In this document: positions 24,435 to 31,397 of the stretch, piece after piece
Numbering within the stretch: position 1 is the stretch's first letter
How the letters are laid out: each line of letters opens with the position of its first letter
Source: Aureimonas endophytica
Lineage (GTDB): Bacteria; Pseudomonadota; Alphaproteobacteria; Rhizobiales; Rhizobiaceae
Assembly: GCF_014642635.1 (NCBI RefSeq)
Contig: NZ_BMIQ01000002.1
Coordinates: forward strand, 682,001 to 746,000
DNA: 64,000 nucleotides
Reading direction: 5' to 3'
Translations under genes and position numbers: made by a program
The notes under the pieces: generated by a model
Seen by the model: the letters and a program-made list of their open reading frames with translations, nothing else
Databases searched by the model: none
Told to the model about the DNA's origin: nothing

Positions 24435-25100
24435 TCAGTCGTCGAGGAAGGCGGTGACGCCGGCCCGGAACCGGATGGCGCCGCCCTGGGCGGGGTGGCG
24501 CACGTAGGTGGCGGGGATACCGAGCCCGTCCGCCGCACGCTGCGCCATCCGGCCGATGCAGAGGATTCGGCGCGGCGCGAAGATCGCGACGATCATCTCC
24601 AGCACCTTCCGATGTTCGGCGATCTCGGTCCGCGTCGGCGTCCGGTTGCGCAAGGGCAGAACGCCGCGATGGGGATGGAAGAGCACCGCGTTCCAGAACA
24701 ACGGCAGCGGGTCGGGCACCGCGTTCCAGATCTCCCGGGAGGTTCCAGACTCCAGTGTCGGCAGGGTCCCGCGGGTCGCCCGCGCTAGCGGCGGATCGAG
24801 GCCGAGCCGCTGCGACAGGTCGGCGAGACGCCCGTCACCCGTGAACGGCACGCCTGTCCGACGCGCTCCAAAGCGCGAGGGTGCTTCGCCGAGCCAGAGG
24901 TCACGGACGTCGCGATTCGCCATAGCGGCGAGATAGCGCCCGAGATTGCGACGGCGAGTTACCGGCGCGTCCGCGCCCTCGATCTCCGCGTCGAACCCGG
25001 CATACGGGTTGAACAGGTTGGCCTTGCCGGGCAGCGCCGAGAGACGCTCGACGATCGCGTCGACTGAATGTCGTCTGGACGTGGTCGATCCATCGATCAC
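24435..25100 (-). CDS. Uracil-DNA-glycosylase superfamily protein
   Basis: This is a 221-residue protein of the UDG fold. 'LWLGEAPSRFGARRTGVPF' (about 69-87) corresponds to the catalytic water-binding motif of UDG-like enzymes (GEAPG-x-x-G-x-R). A later 'RHPAQGG' (about 202-208) corresponds to the His-containing loop that inserts into DNA. It starts at GTG 25100 in a GTGA overlap with the LysR stop. It is the last gene of a five-gene operon. Removing damaged bases would suit an oxidative or chlorine stress island, though some superfamily members have lost activity. Confidence 0.75.
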   Translation of the reverse strand: MIDGSTTSRRHSVDAIVERLSALPGKANLFNPYAGFDAEIEGADAPVTRRRNLGRYLAAMANRDVRDLWLGEAPSRFGARRTGVPFTGDGRLADLSQRLGLDPPLARATRGTLPTLESGTSREIWNAVPDPLPLFWNAVLFHPHRGVLPLRNRTPTRTEIAEHRKVLEMIVAIFAPRRILCIGRMAQRAADGLGIPATYVRHPAQGGAIRFRAGVTAFLDD

Positions 25101-25990
25101 GCCCGCGGAACCTCGATCGTCGGCAGCTCGGCCAGAAAGGCGGCGACGGCGCGGCTCGGGTGACGGTCCCTTGCCAGCACCGAATGGAACCCGCGCGACG
25201 GCAGGTCGAAGGGCAGCGCCACCAGCTTCCCCGTGCGAAGGCCGGCATCCGCAACCACTGCGGGGAGGATCCCGACGCCGGCGCCCGCCTCGATCGCCGC
25301 GCGCACGGCCTCGTTCGAGGGCAGTTCGAGTTCGACCGAAAACGCGGTGGGATCGACACCGAAGGCTTCGAGCGCGCTTTCAAGGATCGCGCGGGTGCCC
25401 GAGCCCCGTTCGCGAAGCACCCAGCGCGCCGACACGAGATCTCCGGTTGCGACGGGAAAGCCGGAGCCCACGCGCATGGATGCCGCGACCAGAATCAGCC
25501 GGTCGTCGGCGACGCGTTGCGTTCCCAGCCTGGCATCGCCGAGTTCGTCCTCCACGAAGCCGAGATCGGCCGTGCCATCCAGCACCGCCTCGGCCGTGCG
25601 CGCCGTGTTGGCGATGCTCAGCCGAAGTTCGATGCCGGGATGGCGGGCCTTGAAGCCCGCGAGCACCGGCGGCAGCCAGTGGTTCGCCACCGTCTGGCTT
25701 GCGACGATGCGGAGACGACCCCGCTTCAGTCCGGCAAGTTCGGAAAGCATGAGGCCGGCATCCTCGGCCCGCGCAAGCACCGCGCGGGCCTCGGGCAAAA
25801 ACAGGCGACCCGCCTCGGTGAGTTCGATCCTCCGCCCCACGCGGTCGAACAGCCGGACGTCGTGGCGCTCCTCCAGTGCGGCTATGGCGGCGCTCGTCGC
25901 CGACTGCGTTAGGTTCAGCGACTTCGCCGCCTCCGTCACGTGCTCGCGTTCGGCAACGGCAACGAAGATGCGAAGCTGATCGAGCGTCAC
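25097..25990 (-). CDS. LysR-family transcription regulator
   Basis: This is a 297-residue LysR regulator. The N-terminal winged HTH covers residues 1-60 ('LDQLRIFVAVAEREHVTEAAKSLNLTQSATSAAI'), and the substrate-binding domain runs from about 88 to 290. It starts at GTG 25990, which overlaps the anti-sigma stop by four bases. The sequence resembles CysB/CbbR-like members by eye, but the effector is unknown. Because it lies inside an ECF sigma operon rather than opposite a target gene, its target may be the operon itself or the neighbouring TDT transporter gene. Confidence 0.9.
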   Translation of the reverse strand: MTLDQLRIFVAVAEREHVTEAAKSLNLTQSATSAAIAALEERHDVRLFDRVGRRIELTEAGRLFLPEARAVLARAEDAGLMLSELAGLKRGRLRIVASQTVANHWLPPVLAGFKARHPGIELRLSIANTARTAEAVLDGTADLGFVEDELGDARLGTQRVADDRLILVAASMRVGSGFPVATGDLVSARWVLRERGSGTRAILESALEAFGVDPTAFSVELELPSNEAVRAAIEAGAGVGILPAVVADAGLRTGKLVALPFDLPSRGFHSVLARDRHPSRAVAAFLAELPTIEVPRA

Positions 25991-26796
25991 AGCGTACCGC
26001 CTGAGAGGCCCGGGGCGGGGCGGTTCAGGCTGTCGTAGACGGCCGTCGCCACCTGCATCAGCCGTTCGCGCGGCGCCTCGGCCGACACGACGTAGCCAAG
26101 GCCGGCGTCGCGCCAGAAGAAGGCTGAGATGCCGTTCTCCTCGACGAACTGGAACGACGTCTCGTCCTTCTCGTCGGTCTTGATGAACAGCGTCAGCCGC
26201 GTGCCCTGGTCGTCGTCGTACATCAGCATCGCAGCGGGACCCGCGCCCGCAGGCAGGAGGCGCCCGCCCATTAGCCGATAGCCGAGCCCCGTCAGGTCCG
26301 GAGCCGACAGCCGCGTTCCCAGCCGCTTCGATAGCCATTGCAGGAGATGCGCCTCCTCGTCGGCCCGCACTTCGACGGGATGGACCACCTCGACCACGAA
26401 GGTGCGATGCGCCGCGATCGCCTCGTCGGCCATGACCGCCACACGAGCCATCTGCGGCGGCACGCGCAGGACGTCGTTCGCCAGCCACCCGCCGGCGCTA
26501 CCGAGGATCAGCCAGCCCATGACGGCCGCGATGCGCAGACGTGTGGCCGCGAAGCGACCGCGACGGGCCTCGCGGATGTTTGCCATGCGCAACCGCGCGG
26601 GAATCGGCTCCTCGGCCTTGAAGGCAAGCCGTTCGCGCAGTGCCCGGGCGATCTCGCGGTCGCGAGCGAGGGCCGCGGCGATCTCCGGTCGCTCCGTGAG
26701 ATAGGCTTCGACTACGGGCAGCCGCTCGGCCTCGAGCCGTCCGTCCACATAGGCTTGCAGGTCGTCCTCGCCGACGGGCGTGTCCCTGCGCCTCAT
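25987..26796 (-). CDS. Membrane anti-sigma factor
   Basis: This is a 269-residue protein. Residues about 1-75 form an anti-sigma domain that would hold the ECF factor ('DDLQAYVDGRLEAERLPVVEAYL'). One membrane helix lies at about 90-110 ('VMGWLILGSAGGWLAND'). A periplasmic sensor-like domain follows (about 120-260). It lacks a zinc-binding HxxxCxxC motif, so it is not a ZAS-type redox sensor. It begins in an ATGA overlap with the sigma gene, the usual arrangement of cognate pairs. A signal acting on the periplasmic domain would release the sigma factor. Confidence 0.88.
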   Translation of the reverse strand: MRRRDTPVGEDDLQAYVDGRLEAERLPVVEAYLTERPEIAAALARDREIARALRERLAFKAEEPIPARLRMANIREARRGRFAATRLRIAAVMGWLILGSAGGWLANDVLRVPPQMARVAVMADEAIAAHRTFVVEVVHPVEVRADEEAHLLQWLSKRLGTRLSAPDLTGLGYRLMGGRLLPAGAGPAAMLMYDDDQGTRLTLFIKTDEKDETSFQFVEENGISAFFWRDAGLGYVVSAEAPRERLMQVATAVYDSLNRPAPGLSGGTL

Positions 26797-27308
26797 TTGA
26801 CTCTCCTCAAGGGCGCGCGGATCCCGGTCTCCAGGATGGCGCGCAGCTTCTCGCGCGCCCGCGACAGGCGCGACATGACCGTGCCGACCGGCAGCCCGAT
26901 CACCCGCGCCGCCTCGTCGTAGCTCATGTCTTCGACGCCGACGAGAAGGAGGACGGTGCGGTGCTCTTCACTCAGCGCATCGAGCCCCGCGAGAACGTCG
27001 CGGAGCCCGGCGCGACCGTCCTGGTCGCCATCCACCGCCGGCGGCGAGGCCATCTCGTCGAGCGCCACGTGGGGCCCACGCCGCTTGTGCTGGCGCAGGC
27101 CCGAGAGGTGGAGGTTGCGCAGGATGGCGAACAGCCAGGCGCGCAGGTCGCCGTCGGGCCGGCGTAGGTGCCAGCGCCCGACGGCACGCTCCAGGCAGTC
27201 CTGGACGAGATCGTCGGCGGCGTCGCCATCGCGCACCAGCGCATAGGCATAGCGCCTCAGGCCCGGAATGAGCGGTTCGATCCGCGCCGCGATCTCGTCG
27301 GTCGACAT
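26793..27308 (-). CDS. ECF sigma factor
   Basis: This is a 171-residue ECF-type sigma factor. Region 2 spans about residues 12-80, with 'YALVRDGDAADDLVQDCLERA' and 'LRAWLFAILRNLHLSG'. Region 4 spans about 110-160, with 'LSEEHRTVLLLVGVEDMSYDEAARVIGLPVGTVMSRLSRAREKL'-type HTH (shown in part by 'MSYDEAARVIGLPVGTVMSR'). The start is ATG 27308, three bases after the stop of the SnoaL-like gene. It is followed by its anti-sigma factor. It would direct RNA polymerase to stress promoters, probably including its own; I could not identify a -35/-10 pair with confidence. Confidence 0.92.
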   Translation of the reverse strand: MSTDEIAARIEPLIPGLRRYAYALVRDGDAADDLVQDCLERAVGRWHLRRPDGDLRAWLFAILRNLHLSGLRQHKRRGPHVALDEMASPPAVDGDQDGRAGLRDVLAGLDALSEEHRTVLLLVGVEDMSYDEAARVIGLPVGTVMSRLSRAREKLRAILETGIRAPLRRVK

Positions 27309-27311
27309 GCT

Positions 27312-27728
27312 TTACTTCGCCAGCGTTGGGTCGATCTGCCAGATCTCGTCGGTGAGCTTGCCGTCCCGGAACATCATGACGTAGCGCACCGGGATCTTGT
27401 TGTCGTTGGCGAAGACGACATCGGCGACGACGGTGGCGCCCTTCGGGTTCATGCTCTCGCGCATCTCGACGACGGTGGCCTTGAGGCCGGTCTGCGCCTT
27501 GGCGAACTTTGCCCAGGTCGCGGCGATCTCGGGGCCCGTGTAGGTGCCATCGAGCGGACCGCCGACCCAGTGAAGCGTTGCGGACGGGGCATAGGCGGCG
27601 GTGACCGCGGCGCTATCGCCCTTGGTGATCGCTTCGATATGCGCCTTCGCCATGTCGCCGGCGGGACCCGCAAGCGCGGTCGAAGCCCCGGCGGAAAGAA
27701 TGGCGATGGCTGCAAGGAGGGTCTTCAT
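27312..27728 (-). CDS. Exported SnoaL/NTF2-like protein
   Basis: This is a 138-residue protein. Residues 1-20 are a signal peptide; ATG 27728 is chosen because it gives that peptide, whereas the longer frame does not. The mature part (about 25-138) has the cone-shaped NTF2/SnoaL fold pattern: a first helix 'HIEAITKGDSAAVTAAYAPSA', then beta strands ending in 'RYVMMFRDGKLTDEIWQID'. It is the first gene of the operon with the ECF sigma factor, only three bases apart, so it is probably induced with it and may be an effector in the periplasm. Its ligand is unknown. Confidence 0.8.
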   Translation of the reverse strand: MKTLLAAIAILSAGASTALAGPAGDMAKAHIEAITKGDSAAVTAAYAPSATLHWVGGPLDGTYTGPEIAATWAKFAKAQTGLKATVVEMRESMNPKGATVVADVVFANDNKIPVRYVMMFRDGKLTDEIWQIDPTLAK

Positions 27729-27904
27729 GGCTCGGTGTCCTTCGGTTCGGCCGCGATTGGCCAACGGAAGACGTCCGGGAACGGCGCTTATTCCCAAAGG
27801 ATTGAAAATTAGAGACGAGCAGGTTCAGTTCGGCGTCCAGACGGAACGTCCGCTAACGGCGCAAGCTGAAAAGGCACCAAAGGGCTTCGTTGGGTCGATA
27901 GCAG

Positions 27905-28306
27905 TCACTCGTCGCCGTACGCCTCATAGATGCGCTTCGGTGCCACGCCCGGGCACGCTTCCCACGACGACGACCACGACACCCGACCCGGCTCAAGGTC
28001 GAAAATCCCGAAGGGCCGGCCCTTCCATTCCCCGACCGCGATCCCGGACACGACGCCGGCCGGACCCATCACCGCGCTGCCCAGCTCCGCCGTCGTCGTG
28101 AACGAGCATGCCGGCACGGCGTCGAGGACGGTCGGGTCGGTCGCGGTCCAGCGGATCGTCCAGCCGCCGGAACGAGGGACGATGTCGAGCTCGCAGACGA
28201 GGTCGCCGCACTCGGCGGAATAGCGGCCGCTGTATCGGTCGGGCTCTGCGTGCGCGGCGATCGGCGTGGTCGAGACGAGCAGGAGGGTGGCGAGGGCGAT
28301 GCGCAT
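27905..28306 (-). CDS. Unknown secreted protein, 133 aa
   Basis: This is a 133-residue protein with a clear signal peptide (residues 1-20). The mature part has four Cys ('CGDLVC' near 33-38, single Cys near 67 and 118), probably forming disulfides, and a beta-rich profile. It is the last gene of the leftward phage arm, next to the cargo boundary at about 27.8 kb. It could be a lysogenic-conversion or envelope-modifying protein. No family is recognised. The 100 bases to its left (27798-27904) show no feature. Confidence 0.6.
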   Translation of the reverse strand: MRIALATLLLVSTTPIAAHAEPDRYSGRYSAECGDLVCELDIVPRSGGWTIRWTATDPTVLDAVPACSFTTTAELGSAVMGPAGVVSGIAVGEWKGRPFGIFDLEPGRVSWSSSWEACPGVAPKRIYEAYGDE

Positions 28307-28330
28307 GCGGGGTCTCCTGGGGTTGAGGTG

Positions 28331-28561
28331 TCAGTCTTCGTCGCGGCGCCGTGTGGCCTCGACGAGATCGTCGGTGCTTCGGCCAAATTCGGCGAGTGCC
28401 TCGGCTTCGACGGCCAGACGCCCGAGTTCGGCGGCCGCCGCCTCGGCCGCGGCGAGGCGCACGCGTCGAATCTGCACGCCCGACAGCCCCATGCGATCGC
28501 GGAGATCGTCGAGGCGCAGGTCGCCGTCGAGCCAGGCGCCTATGAGGTCGGCGTCCGTCAT
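28331..28561 (-). CDS. Tiny helical protein of the right arm, 76 aa
   Basis: This is a 76-residue protein. Residues about 3-32 ('DADLIGAWLDGDLRLDDLRDRMGLS') look like a short HTH-type helix pair, and residues 35-70 are an Ala/Glu-rich helix. ATG 28561 lies in an ATGA overlap with the preceding small gene. With the three genes upstream it forms a run of very small overlapping genes whose proteins share the pattern Leu-x-x-x-Trp/Phe-Leu-x-(Gly/Glu), then a Leu-rich second helix. Function is unknown; a small regulatory or adaptor role is a guess. Confidence 0.55.
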   Translation of the reverse strand: MTDADLIGAWLDGDLRLDDLRDRMGLSGVQIRRVRLAAAEAAAAELGRLAVEAEALAEFGRSTDDLVEATRRRDED

Positions 28562-28668
28562 GCGTCGCCTCGGGCGGCCGATTCGATCGCGGCGATATCG
28601 TCCGGCGAAAGCCCATGATTCTCGAGCGCGAAGTCGATGAGTTCGTCGTCCGTCATGGTCGCGGCCAT
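28558..28668 (-). CDS. Mini-protein, 36 aa (or 32 aa)
   Basis: A 36-codon frame runs from ATG 28668 (or ATG 28656) to a stop that overlaps the next ATG by four bases. It shares a single base with the stop of the gene before it. The product ('MTDDELIDFALENHGLSPDD' and a short Ala-rich end) is acidic and helical. Support is positional: it exactly fills the space between two coupled genes and has the same pattern as its neighbours. Confidence 0.45.
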   Translation of the reverse strand: MAATMTDDELIDFALENHGLSPDDIAAIESAARGDA

Positions 28669-28814
28669 CAAGAGATCGCGGTGTGCGCGTTCCTGGCGAG
28701 CGGCGCCGTCTCGTCGACGAGGGTGCAGCCGAGACGGCGGGCGTGGCGGAGGACGTTAGAAGCGGATTCGCCGGCGAGCCAGAGACGGAGGACTTCACGG
28801 TCGAGGAGTGTCAT
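28668..28814 (-). CDS. Small HTH-like protein, 48 aa
   Basis: This is a 48-residue protein. 'LDREVLRLWLAGESASNVLR' (residues 4-23) followed by 'HARRLGCTLVDE' resembles a minimal HTH. ATG 28814 overlaps the preceding stop by four bases (ATGA), and its own stop shares one base with the next ATG. It looks like a shortened relative of the C-terminal part of the gene upstream ('VLELWSAGGTSSRMAAEIL'). Function unknown. Confidence 0.5.
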   Translation of the reverse strand: MTLLDREVLRLWLAGESASNVLRHARRLGCTLVDETAPLARNAHTAIS

Positions 28815-29200
28815 GCGTCGCTCCTGGTGAAGGGGATGCCGAGACGGCCGGCGAGGGCTGGTAGGTCGCCGGGCGGGACGTCGAGGATCTCGGCCGCCAT
28901 CCGCGACGAGGTACCGCCGGCGGACCAAAGCTCGAGGACGGCGCGGTCGATGTCGAAGGGGACGGGGTCGAAGGTCATCTCGATCCACGTCTGTCGGTGG
29001 TCCTCCCGACGAAGCGCGGCCTTGGCGGCGTTCCAGAGCTCGGGCGGGACCGCCTCCGGCCACGCGACCGGCTGCGGGCGCATGCGGTGGTGAACGAGCG
29101 CGACGTCGACGTACCCGACGCCGTGTCGCGACGCGATCTCCGTGAACGGGCGGACGGCGGCGAGGTCGGCCTCGACGAGGCGGCGGGTCTCGTCGTCCAT
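28811..29200 (-). CDS. Small putative DNA-binding protein, 129 aa
   Basis: This is a 129-residue protein. ATG 29200 overlaps the phosphoesterase stop by one base. It may contain two HTH-like parts. One is near residues 15-40 ('VRPFTEIASRHGVGYVDVALV'). The other, near 90-125, reads 'VLELWSAGGTSSRMAAEILD' and then a Leu-rich helix, like a resolvase or sigma-region-4 type HTH in spacing. It is acidic overall. It belongs to the leftward operon. Family unknown; DNA binding is inferred from pattern. Confidence 0.55.
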   Translation of the reverse strand: MDDETRRLVEADLAAVRPFTEIASRHGVGYVDVALVHHRMRPQPVAWPEAVPPELWNAAKAALRREDHRQTWIEMTFDPVPFDIDRAVLELWSAGGTSSRMAAEILDVPPGDLPALAGRLGIPFTRSDA

Positions 29201-30102
29201 CAGCCCGGCTCGCGGCCGAACGGCCACTGGAAATCGTTCGGACGATCGATGGCGATGTCGAGGTTCGCCCCGGTCGCGAGCGGACGGTGGTCGTCGGTGT
29301 CGATGACCAGTGCGGGATCGAACGCCGGGTTCTCGATCTCGGCGGGGCGGAAGCGGCCGGCGGCGGCGCGGACGTAGCCGCGGGGGTTGGCGAGGATTCG
29401 CGTGCCGGCGAGCTGGTAGTCGCGGCGTTCATGAATGTGACCGTGCAGCCAGAAGTCGGGGTTGTAGCGGCGGACCAACGGCTCGAGGTTCGACGCGTAG
29501 CTCGCATCGAGGGGCTCCGTGCAGCGCCCGCCGAGGAGGCTGCGGCCGCTCGGGGCGTGGTGCGTCATGACGATCGTCGCGCCCGCGAAGGGGATCGTCA
29601 GGCGCGCCTCGATGAAGGCTCGGTAGCGCTGGTGCTCCTCGGCGAGCATCCATGTGCGCAGGCGGCGCTGGTAGGAATTCGTGCGGATCATCCGCAAATC
29701 GTTCATGTACTTCGTGGATTCGACGTGCGCGGTGTAGGCGTCCGAGTAGATCTCATAGTCCGTCCAGAGCGTACCGCCGAGGATGCGGCAGCCGTTCAGG
29801 ACGATCTCGTCGCCGTCGAGGAGGTGGATGCCCTGCTCGGAGCCCAGCCGATCGCGAAAACGCCCGATCTCCGTGTCGAGGGACGAGCGCCAATAGTCGT
29901 GGTTGCCGGCGCACAGGACGATGGGCAAGCCCGTACGGTCGCGCTGGCGCATGAGCCAACGGAGGCCGCGGCGGCTGAGGCGGCCCGCGATGTCGCCAAC
30001 GCAGAGGATCGCGTCGGCGGCGAGACCGGCGGGGATGTCGTAGCTGGCGCCGCTCGCGGAGCTATAGTCGTCGTGGATGTCGGATAGGAGGTGGAATCGC
30101 AT
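29200..30102 (-). CDS. Calcineurin-like metallophosphoesterase, 300 aa
   Basis: This is a 300-residue binuclear-metal phosphoesterase. The motifs occur in order: 'SDIHDD' (about 7-12), 'GDIAGR' (about 36-41), 'GNHDYW' (about 66-71), 'MTHHAPSG' (about 179-186) and 'LHGHIHERRD' (about 219-228), which supply all the expected metal ligands. There is no signal peptide, so it acts in the cytoplasm. The start is ATG 30102. Phage-encoded members dephosphorylate nucleotides, nucleic-acid ends or signalling nucleotides; which one applies here cannot be told. A second, shorter phosphoesterase lies two genes upstream. Confidence 0.88.
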   Translation of the reverse strand: MRFHLLSDIHDDYSSASGASYDIPAGLAADAILCVGDIAGRLSRRGLRWLMRQRDRTGLPIVLCAGNHDYWRSSLDTEIGRFRDRLGSEQGIHLLDGDEIVLNGCRILGGTLWTDYEIYSDAYTAHVESTKYMNDLRMIRTNSYQRRLRTWMLAEEHQRYRAFIEARLTIPFAGATIVMTHHAPSGRSLLGGRCTEPLDASYASNLEPLVRRYNPDFWLHGHIHERRDYQLAGTRILANPRGYVRAAAGRFRPAEIENPAFDPALVIDTDDHRPLATGANLDIAIDRPNDFQWPFGREPG

Positions 30103-30329
30103 CTCCGTTGCTTCCCTAGCGGTGTCCCACGATGCGGCAGGGGCCGCGGCGGGTACGTGTCTCTTGTAGCATGCGAATGGTCGACGGCGGGTGGACGAGA
30201 TAGGTCCAATTCGAGTTGTCGGCCGATTTCCTTCGCTGCCTCGGCCTCGCGGCGCTTCCGGACACGATCGTCGAGGACGCCGAGGAGATACGCGGCCGCC
30301 GGACCCCAGTCGCGCACTGGGTCATTCAT
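29796..30329 (-). CDS. Doubtful frame overlapping the phosphoesterase start
   Basis: Reading from ATG 30329 gives a protein whose first 50 residues look real ('MNDPVRDWGPAAAYLLGVLD', then a charged helix 'DRVRKRREAEAAKEIGRQLE'). They lie in the otherwise empty space 30103-30329. The frame then runs on for 307 bases inside the phosphoesterase gene in another frame, with low-complexity Pro/Arg/Thr composition. Either the true gene ended near 30150 and has suffered a frameshift, or the overlap is genuine. The first 75 codons are the supported part. Confidence 0.4.
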   Translation of the reverse strand: MNDPVRDWGPAAAYLLGVLDDRVRKRREAEAAKEIGRQLELDLSRPPAVDHSHATRDTYPPRPLPHRGTPLGKQRRCDSTSYPTSTTTIAPRAAPATTSPPVSPPTRSSALATSRAASAAAASVGSCASATVRACPSSCAPATTTIGARPSTRRSGVFAIGWAPSRASTSSTATRSS

Positions 30330-30834
30330 TCTGGGCGTCCCCGATGCGGGCGAGGACCTCGGGCAGCGTGACGGGACGGTAGCCCCACGCATCGACCCCG
30401 ACGTCGCACGACCGCCCGACGCCGGCGCGGCGCCCGTGTACGTGGCCGAAGAGGTGGACCGACTGCCGGAAATACGCCTTCCACTCCAGGAGCGGGTAGT
30501 GGCACAAAATCACGCGGACGCCATCGACTGCGATCTCGCGGAGGTCCGAGACCGACTGCCAATCCATGCCCGTGCAGATCGTCAGGCTGTCGTGATTGCC
30601 CGCGATCAGGTGCTTGCGGCCGTTCAAGCGGTCGAAGACGTGGCCGGCCTCGGCGGCGCTCGCCTTGTACGCGAAGTCGCCGAGGTGCCAGACCTCGTCG
30701 TCTGGCGCGACGACGGCGTTCCAGTTGGAGATCAGGACCTCGCGCATCTCGGCGACGCCTTCGAAGGGGCGCTTGTTCATATGGATGACGTTCGCGTGCC
30801 CGAAATGGGTATCGGCAGTGAACCAGGTCGTCAT
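30322..30834 (-). CDS. Short metallophosphoesterase, 170 aa
   Basis: This is a 170-residue calcineurin-type phosphoesterase of the compact phage class. It contains 'TADTHFGH' (about 6-13), 'WHLGDFAY' (about 49-56), 'AGNHDS' (about 77-82), 'LCHYPL' (about 109-114) and 'LFGHVHGRR' (about 127-135). All metal ligands are present. The start is ATG 30834, which overlaps the stop of the preceding small gene by four bases. Such proteins occur in many phage early operons; substrates include 2',3'-cyclic or 5' phosphates on nucleic acids. It is only distantly like the 300-residue enzyme downstream. Confidence 0.88.
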   Translation of the reverse strand: MTTWFTADTHFGHANVIHMNKRPFEGVAEMREVLISNWNAVVAPDDEVWHLGDFAYKASAAEAGHVFDRLNGRKHLIAGNHDSLTICTGMDWQSVSDLREIAVDGVRVILCHYPLLEWKAYFRQSVHLFGHVHGRRAGVGRSCDVGVDAWGYRPVTLPEVLARIGDAQNE

Positions 30835-31016
30835 GCGGCACCTCCACGGAGAGCGTCGAGGAGGCGCTCGACATAGCCTGGCGACAGCTCGCGCAGGCCG
30901 GCGGCGACGGCGATCGGGACGGACTCCTCGCGGCGGAGACCGTAGACGCGCTCGGCCTCTAGCAGGTCCTCGGCGACGTGCTGCGGCAGGATGGCTTCGA
31001 CGTGCATGGTGGTCAT
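30831..31016 (-). CDS. Small element protein, 61 aa
   Basis: This is a 61-residue protein that starts at ATG 31016 and overlaps both neighbours by four bases. It has two predicted helices ('LPQHVAEDLLEAERVYGLRR' and 'SPGYVERLLDALRGG'). The composition is typical of a folded cytoplasmic protein. The pattern recalls short ribbon-helix-helix or regulatory proteins but is not diagnostic. Coding is supported by the coupled overlaps. Confidence 0.55.
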   Translation of the reverse strand: MTTMHVEAILPQHVAEDLLEAERVYGLRREESVPIAVAAGLRELSPGYVERLLDALRGGAA

Positions 31017-31195
31017 CGACGACCCAACTCCTTGTATGCTTCCTCTCTGACGTACCGAGACATCTGCATGAACCAGCGGATCGCCGCCTCGACCACCTCG
31101 TCGTCGGTCCGCTTGTCCTCGCCGCTCATGAGGAGGACGTAGCCGGCGACGACGAGGGGCAGGTCGAATGTCGCCCGGACGTCGCCGTCGATCAT
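31013..31195 (-). CDS. Small element protein, 60 aa
   Basis: This is a 60-residue protein starting at ATG 31195, inside an ATGA overlap with the stop before it. The first part is beta-like ('VRATFDLPLVVAGYVLLMSG'); the rest is a helix ('TDDEVVEAAIRWFMQMSRYV') with a basic end. The hydrophobic stretch is short and probably part of a globular core rather than a membrane span. The family is unknown. Confidence 0.55.
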   Translation of the reverse strand: MIDGDVRATFDLPLVVAGYVLLMSGEDKRTDDEVVEAAIRWFMQMSRYVREEAYKELGRR

Positions 31196-31383
31196 GACCG
31201 GCTCCGGCGATGGCGCTCGACGAGCATTCCTAGCGCGCATTGTCCGAGCCGATGGCGCTCGTCGGCGTCGAGCATGCTGAAGACCGAGACCGCGAGGTGC
31301 ACGATCTCGAGGTCCGGGACACCCTCCGTCTCCTCGATCGAGCGGAGGCGGGCGGCGACGTCGGGCGGGAACGCGATGACCAT
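31192..31383 (-). CDS. Small element protein, 63 aa
   Basis: This is a 63-residue protein. ATG 31383 is chosen; a GAGAGGGG stretch lies 7-14 bases upstream, and GTG 31401 is an alternative. Residues 3-35 ('IAFPPDVAARLRSIEETEGVPDLEIV') have the strand-helix-helix spacing of ribbon-helix-helix DNA-binding proteins, which would fit a small operon regulator. The C-terminal tail is basic. It overlaps the next gene by four bases and follows the AAA+ gene by 14 bases. The ribbon-helix-helix call is tentative. Confidence 0.55.
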   Translation of the reverse strand: MVIAFPPDVAARLRSIEETEGVPDLEIVHLAVSVFSMLDADERHRLGQCALGMLVERHRRSRS

Positions 31384-31397
31384 TGTGTCCGCCCCTC

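Noticed and set aside
23063-24538. Long upstream extension of the DUF305 frame
   Set aside because: It is antisense to the TDT transporter gene and of Arg/Glu/His-rich shadow composition; the signal peptide begins at 23062.
25991-26488. Upstream extension of the LysR frame
   Set aside because: It lies inside the anti-sigma gene in another frame; GTG 25990 gives the normal LysR N-terminus.
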